NCBI GenBank assembly: GCA_031763025.1
Contig: JASSKH010000042.1
Location: 558,001-622,000, forward strand
Direction of reading: 5' to 3'
DNA length: 64,000 nucleotides
Source: Macrocystis pyrifera
Lineage: Eukaryota; Sar; Phaeophyceae; Laminariales; Laminariaceae
Part shown: piece by piece, positions 58,331 through 64,000 of the stretch
Layout: every line of letters starts with the position of its first letter
Position numbering within the stretch: the first letter of the stretch is position 1
The notes under the pieces: model-generated
What the model was told of the DNA's origin: nothing
Seen by the model: only the letters and a program-made list of their open reading frames with translations
Databases searched by the model: none
Position numbers and translations under genes: made by a program

Positions 58331-58735
58331 TAAAAACACAAACATACTTTTACCCCGCTATTAAGAACAAGAGAGAAACCAAAAGGAAACTAATACTCGT
58401 AGACAAAGAACGAAAAGGAAGACGACAAAGCAAACCAAAAAAAGGAAAAGTAGGTACCTGTACCAAAAAGCAAAAAGGAAGATACAGATAGAGACACAAA
58501 GTGGGGCAAACCGGAATCAAAAAAAAAAAAAAAGGAAAGAGGAGAAAAAAGGAAAAAGAAAAAAAGGAAGAAAAGGGACAAAAGGGGGCGGGGAGACAGA
58601 TAATACGAAAGACAGGCACTGGTGCATACAGACACGCAAGTTGCCCGGGTGGCACCATGCTAATTACTTGGGTCCCAAAGAAGGGAGCGCATCATGACGA
58701 TGATGGCCATACCCAGGCGTCAGTCTGTTGGGCAG

Positions 58736-58736
<1 letters not shown>

Positions 58737-58776
<40 letters not shown>
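58737..58776 (+). repeat. Poly-C run, 40 bp
   Basis: C40 followed by TTTTTCCA and further C-rich sequence to about 58797. It marks the 3' boundary of the LINE; its exact length is prone to sequencing error. Confidence 0.85.
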
Positions 58777-58799
58777 TTTTTCCACCCCCCCCCCCTCCC

Positions 58800-61000
58800 G
58801 CCTTGCCCCCCTATCGCCCCTGCCGTTCCGCGCACGTGCATTGGCGTCAACTGTGGTAGTCGCGATTGCAGCCATCCTGTGCCGTTCTACCGATGCCTCC
58901 TCCTCATCCTGATGCCATTTCCGCATGAAGACCTCCGCCCCTTCCTCGACCCGTCGGAACCATCTACCGGCTTTCTGTGCTGCCTCGCGCCACCCTTCGA
59001 GCTTTTATGGCAAACTCCTTGAGGTCCTCCTCAAGGTACCTCATCCAGTCCCACTCCTGTCCTCCGGAGTAGCGCTTACCCCCGACCATCTCCCCAAACA
59101 TCACCCTCTTCGGCAGACGCTCCTCTCCCATGCCTGCCACAAAGCCCGCAAACAATAGTCTACGCCTGCGTACCGTCGTATCAACGCTCTTGAAGTTTGT
59201 TCTGAGAAGCGCGTTGGCATAAGATAGAATATAGTCTTCGCACGTTCGTTTTCGCCAGCCGAGGCATCGGAGGAGCATCTTGTGGTGGACCTCCTGTAGC
59301 CTGACGTAATCAGTCTTCCTCGGGCTCCAAGTAACGCATCCGTAGAGCAACGTTTCGATCACCTCGGCTCTCAGCATCCGCACCTTCAGGCACAGGCGCA
59401 CACCCGGGCGGTCATAGATTTCAATCTTATACCGCCCGAAGCACGCCCATTGCCTGTAGAGTCGACGTGTTACTTCGACACTTCTGCTCGTCCAATCTGC
59501 GCTGATAGCCCCGCCCAAATACACAAAACTCGAATTGTTGTTTGTACACTCGGCCGGCTGTGGTGACGGTGAACGGCACGTTCCCCCCATCTTTCGTTTG
59601 CAGACACATTATTTCTGTCTTGGCCTCCGAGACCGTCAGGCCGCACGCGGCACATGCAGTCACGATCACCGTCATCATCCTCTCCAGGCCGTTTGGTGAT
59701 CGTGAAACAATGCCCGCATCGCCAGCATACAGCATTGCCCACAATGTCTGGACTTATTTATCCTTCCCCTGTCCGTCGGCGTGTCCAGCCCGTGCAGTTC
59801 CCCCATTCTGTTTCCCCTTCTCCTTTCATTAAGTTGCACCATGCTGTCCGTGATGGCTTCATCAGCGGTGAAGCGTTTCTCCGCCACGCGCAGCACCGCT
59901 GTGAAAAACATGTTGAACAGCAATGGCGCGAGCACACACCCTTGCGGAAGACCCTGCTCCACGTCGAACATATCTGAGCACTCGCCATCATCCAGCCGCA
60001 CGCATGCTCGCATGCCGTCGTGGAATTGGTGGATATCGGTGAGCATTCTAGGTGGCACGCCAAAGCGAGCCAAGCAGTCCACAGGAGGCTTCGGTCGACG
60101 GAGTCATAGGCTTTGGTGAGGTCGACAAAGCACATGAACAGCGAAATGTCCTTCTTCCTTGCCAATTCCTGCAATCGTCGCACCACGAACATCATGTCGA
60201 CCGTCGAACGTTCGGGCCTAAAGCCACACTGCTCCTCTGGCAGGATGCCTTCCCGTTCGCAATAGTCGCTGAGGCGGCGCGCGATGGCTTTGAGGGGTAC
60301 TTTGCCGGCATGCGCGACAAGGGATATGCCACGATAGTTACCACACTCCGTTCTGTCTTTCTTCTTGTGCAACACCTTAATCGTTGCATTCTTCCTTTGC
60401 TGCGGCACGACCCCTCCCCTCCACACAGCGACGATAATCTCGTAGAAGCTTACTTAGGTGTCTGGGTCTCCTTCGTCGGCCAGGACCTCCAGCAGTTCAG
60501 CTGGGACACCATCAAGCCCAACCGCCTTGCGGTTCGCCATCGCCCGGATCGCGTCTACCACCTCGTACTTGGACGGGACGTCATCCAGCGGACTGCACGA
60601 GGGCCATACCTTGAACTCGTCGACGATAGTCGGGTCGAGGGTCAATGACGTGATGTTCAGTAGCTTATGGAACTACCTTACCCATCGTTGCCGGATGAGG
60701 CCGATGTCCCGCAGTAATGTACCTTCTTCGTCCCTGATGTACTGCGACTTGAAAGTCCTTTTCCCTTCCACATCCATCCCCTTAAGGTGCTTGTAGAACC
60801 CAAACTGATCGCCTTCTTGGATACGCCTTTCGAGTTGACTGACGTATTCTTCGAAGAACTTCTGCACTCCGTCCGTCCTCGCACGTGTGAGCTTTTTCGT
60901 GGCAACCTTCAGAGCTTTCCGCAGTTTTTTGTCGTTCGGGTTAGCACGTAGTTGCGTCCTCGCATCTTCCCTTCCCTGTCATCGCGAGTGAACCTCTGCT
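58800..61000 (-). pseudogene. LINE reverse transcriptase ORF remnant
   Basis: Coding core of the LINE. Segments by frame: 61000-60100, 60082-59675, 59744-59427, 59590-58964, with the C-terminal tail (FRRVEEGAEVFMRKWHQDEE) running to about 58800. At least three nonsense codons and three frame changes, plus loss of the first catalytic Asp of the YADD box (YAGD at about 59730), make it non-functional. The TAG near 60670 replaces the Trp expected in a WFHKLLN-type motif. Confidence 0.85.
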
Positions 61001-61140
61001 TTTACCTCTTCGGGCGTACACCAGCCCATCGGCCCTTGCTTGTGACTGTCGTATATACTGGTAGGCCATTCGGTGTCCGCCCTGCCAGAGTCCACAGGAT
61101 GTTTTTGCGAGGGTGACTTTGTCGTACAGCGGTAGCGAAA

Positions 61141-61881
61141 AATGTACACCTGTATACCAGGTACTGCTTTCCCAGCATATGTGTACCGTAGTTGGTCTAG
61201 GATATCATACCGCCCTTCTTTTAGATACGAGTACCATCCCTACGGGAAACCACCCCCGACGCAGGGCCGCGCGCAGACTGGAAAATCATACATCTAACCC
61301 CCCCCCCACAAGGGGCCGAAAATATTTTTTTTGACACATGTTTTCTTTAGTATTCTATGATTTGTGTGACAGCAGTACGACTCGTAGTACTGAGGTACCA
61401 GGTACTGAGGAGCCGTACGTACGTACTCGTACCCGTACGTATGAAGGCGTCGTTTCCACTACTCGAATACCAGGTACCTGGTATCTTGCATATGATGGCA
61501 GGTATATACGATATATCTGGTACCAGGCATTTTCTATACCTTGATCTTAGTGCTATTACTGTTCTCCTTTTACCTGATACTATTGATATTTGGTGGAAAC
61601 AACTATTGTACGTATCATGCTCTATACAAGTGTTACCGAGATATCAGGTGGCTCGTGCAATCAATCCAGCTTCCACATCACACGTGGCGCCAATATGGCA
61701 CACACCCAGCAACCGGTAACGGTTCGCAGTGTTCTACTCCTGTAGCGCTGGGAATAATACGCCTAATCTGGATACGTATAGCAGCATCAGTGCAATATAT
61801 ATAATAAAAAAAAAACGTCAGCAGCAGGCCTCTCAGCAGTGCAGCATGCAGTAGTACCTCGTACAGTGGTTACTAAACCGT
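61141..61881. other. Stretch without a gene
   Basis: No exon is supported. It has a dense cluster of TACCAGGTA/TACCTGGTA strings (61157, 61398, 61471-61482, 61518), a C run (61298-61307) and an A run (61804-61815). Confidence 0.4.
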
Positions 61882-62730
61882 TTCGGGAAAAAAAAAAAAA
61901 AAACTGTGCTCAGCGTGGGTGCTCATGGTGGGTGCTTCCAGGATTTGGAAAAAAAAAAAAAAAAAAAAAAAAAACGCTCAGGATGGGAGGAGGAATAATA
62001 TGACGTGGGCCTGCGTTCAAGCTTCCCGATTTTTCACAGCAAGCTTCGAGTATCGTGCAGTCGACAGCCGCGTGTTCCACCACCTTTTGCCTCGACCTGC
62101 CCCTCCCGCTCTTCCATCACTATGACACGATCTCCGCCGTAGTTATCCTCCAAGCCGCCATCCAGCTCGAGGTTGCGTACTTGTAGCCCCATCACAACCA
62201 AACGCTTACTGGTGGAGGAGGTGGTGAGCCCGGTTGCCCCAACGCTCGGGCGAGTGGGCGTCCGCCGCGCGTGCCTTCTACGCCATCACCGCCCTCCTCA
62301 CCGTCACGCGGCGTGAGGTTGCTAGGTCGCTTGTCTTCATTTTTTCTAAAGATAAGAGGATGCATCCTCCACCTCCTTGCCTGCTGAGATTGCCGAAGCT
62401 ACTTTCTCGCCGCCGAAGAATCACGAACCAAACGACGACTGGTTCGAGGAGATGGCGCGCCTTGTCGCCCTAGGCTATGGCGGCGAGTCAGTGTCAGTCC
62501 CGGACTGCTTGTGTAACGGTACAGGCATCCTTTACCACCTGTGCTCTGTGCCATGACCATTACCCGGAGCAGCTTTGCTCAGGGTAAACCCCTGCTTTTG
62601 CAGCCCGTGACCCTGAGCATCTGGAAAATAAAACGCTCAGTGGAAAAAATAGCCGTCAACATCTTTTATGCGGCGAGACTTTGACAAACGCTGAGCAACA
62701 ATCACCCTGAGCGCTTTTTTTTTTCCCGAA
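61882..62730 (+). mobile_element. 849-bp TIR-bounded element with degenerate coding remnant
   Basis: Ends TTCGGGAAAA...(A run)...TGCTCAGCGTG on the left and the reverse complement TTCGGGAAAAAAAAAGCGCTCAGGGTG on the right. Extra GCTCAG motifs sit inside each end (61917, 61976, 62578, 62633, 62692). A 24-26-bp A run lies at about 61949-61974. Inside is protein-like sequence: a frame at 62400-62551 reads HEPNDDWFEEMARLVALGYG and GESVSVPDCLCNGTGILYHL before TGA. An upstream piece in another frame (ARAFYAITALLTVTRREVA) suggests one frameshift. No target duplication could be defined and the product is unrecognised. Confidence 0.5.
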
Positions 62731-63321
62731 GCTCCCAACTACCAGAACCGCCAGGGTATGCCGGGGCAAACTACTCGTGCAAGTATTATCGATATACCTG
62801 GTATTATTTTACTGCACGCTGTAAGAGGCTCTAGCCGCAACAGTATATAGAAGCCTCGTGTTTTTCGGCAACCAAGTCCCCACCCAGCAGCAACATAAAA
62901 CACGCAAACCAACGGCTCGCAGTGTTCGATTGCTGTAACTGAGGGGAGCGCTATGTACTGCTGCTGTGGTGCCGTGATTCACCCGTACGAGCAAGAATGT
63001 TGCTGCAGCTCGGCCGTAAAGAAAGCGAGGCATGTCAACGCTTTTACGTACCTGTGGTACCGATACCACGTACCTGGTACCTGATGTACAGGATTTACCA
63101 CTTTGTCCGGAAATGTAAGGACTATGTAATATTAAAATTATATCCCAACGGTCCTTACATTACCGGACATACTGGTAGGTAGCGTATCAAACTTTTGACC
63201 ACAGGATTGGCAGGACAAACAACAGCTACAACAAACAACAGAAGGATGCTACTGCTGTAGCTGTATGATGCTCATGGTGTTGCACAACAATATGGCAATC
63301 ACGTTTGATGCTTATCCAAGA

Positions 63322-63700
63322 GGCAAGTCTAAATAACACGGGGCAGTTGACGCCAGCTATCTTCCTATCAAATCACTGAAATAACGCGAACGACGCGAGC
63401 CATCTTCCAATCAAATCGCTGTATTAACGCGAACCACGCGAAATCACGTCGCACGCAAACGAATAAAGACAAAACACGGCTCGCAGCTCGCACACCCGCA
63501 GTCACGCGATGATTCACCTTCGATGTCGACACAGAATCAACCCACGGTCAACGAGCTGGGTACCGGGCAAGACCAATGAGTGTAAATGATAGCCTCGAAG
63601 GTATCACGGGAATCCGTGGTCTCGGGGGCGAGAGGTTGGCCGCGGCGTCCGACGCTGTTCGTCCAAACATTCGAAAAGTTCTGTTTTGTGCCAACGGAGA
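63322..63700 (+). repeat. Dispersed repeat R4, copy 2
   Basis: Same-orientation partner of 37763-38120, with the landmarks listed there. Small indels are present, including an added GCGATGATT-like stretch near 63506. The sequence continues to the window end with a further partial repeat of AAAAGTTCTGTTTTGTGCCA / AAAATGGTCTATTTCTTGCC type. Confidence 0.8.
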
Positions 63701-64000
63701 GGAATCGACAGTTTTTGTCGTCTGTTTTCTACACACTAGCTGCCACACATGTTTTCAGTACATGCTTGCCCCCCCACGCCACATATCACCGACCGGGGTG
63801 TGAGCATTGTGACACTAGCGTGGGTCGGAGCCCCTAACCAGCGCGCTCCGTTCAGAGTTCGTGACGCAGTCGTTGGGTTTGTCGATCGATGTCTACCCTG
63901 AAAAATGGTCTATTTCTTGCCATCGGAGAGGGATCGATATTTTTTCGTCGTCTGTCTTCTACAGACCAGCGCCAAAAATATTTATGATCAGACACCTGGT

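Larger units (their letters stand above)
58737..61140 (-). mobile_element. Non-LTR retrotransposon (LINE), 5'-truncated and inactive
   Basis: Minus-strand reverse-transcriptase ORF with the usual order of motifs: a linker (FFEEYVSQLERRIQ, KGMDVEGKRTF), [48 protein letters not shown] (catalytic Asp), [25 protein letters not shown], then a C-terminal region (LLYGCVTWS, HHKMLLRCLGWRKR). Reading from about 61000 to 60100 is one frame with TGA, TAG and TAA stops (near 60980, 60670 and 60450). Frameshifts follow near 60090, 59740 and 59540. The catalytic YADD is YAGD. No endonuclease domain is present, so the 5' end is lost at about 61140. The element's 3' end abuts the poly-C run (poly-G on the element strand). 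Confidence 0.88.

Overview
This window looks like nuclear DNA from a flagellate-bearing eukaryote, most likely a stramenopile (heterokont) alga. That placement is an inference and is of low to moderate confidence. The evidence is: GT-AG introns with consistent phases; a cilia/flagella WD40 gene; a broken FNIP-like repeat protein of a kind I associate with brown-alga relatives; tRNA-derived SINEs, TA-flanked DNA transposons and a LINE; and no operons or Shine-Dalgarno sites. Genes are sparse. Only six or seven loci have real coding support, and most of the long open frames are chance or antisense readings.

Layout. 1-6,773 (minus): a multi-exon WD40 gene resembling CFAP43, running off the left edge. 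6,774-10,290: intergenic, with TAATA-rich and trinucleotide tracts. 10,296-12,953 (plus): the 3' exons of an unrecognised acidic, low-complexity protein. 13,000-30,000: gene-poor, filled with dispersed repeats, homopolymers, a CAG tract and a convergent pair of tRNA-derived SINEs. 30,651-39,906 or 41,545 (plus): a dUTPase gene with all five signature motifs and a 7,567-bp first intron. 42,122-42,329 (minus): the last exon of a BolA-family gene. 43,000-52,100: dispersed repeats, a foldback, TA-flanked MITEs and a GGGTC minisatellite. 52,130-52,621: FNIP-like pseudogene. 53,667-54,553: an 887-bp TA-flanked DNA transposon holding a fragment of a pogo/CENP-B-like transposase frame. 55,836-57,045 (plus): the first two exons of a gene for a secreted or ER protein. 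58,737-61,140 (minus): a dead LINE ending at a 40-bp poly-C run. 61,882-62,730: a TIR-bounded element with a degenerate coding remnant. 63,322-64,000: copy of a dispersed repeat.

The most unusual structure is the first intron of the dUTPase gene. It contains a 1,908-bp element (31,298-33,205) with near-perfect terminal inverted repeats and an 8-bp target duplication. Most of that element is a loose array of short palindromes of the form TAACANNNTGTTA. The same intron also holds a MITE, a SINE and two other dispersed repeats. Host housekeeping functions visible are nucleotide-pool sanitation (dUTPase), Fe-S cluster handling (BolA) and flagellar assembly (CFAP43-like). They are unrelated neighbours, not a pathway.
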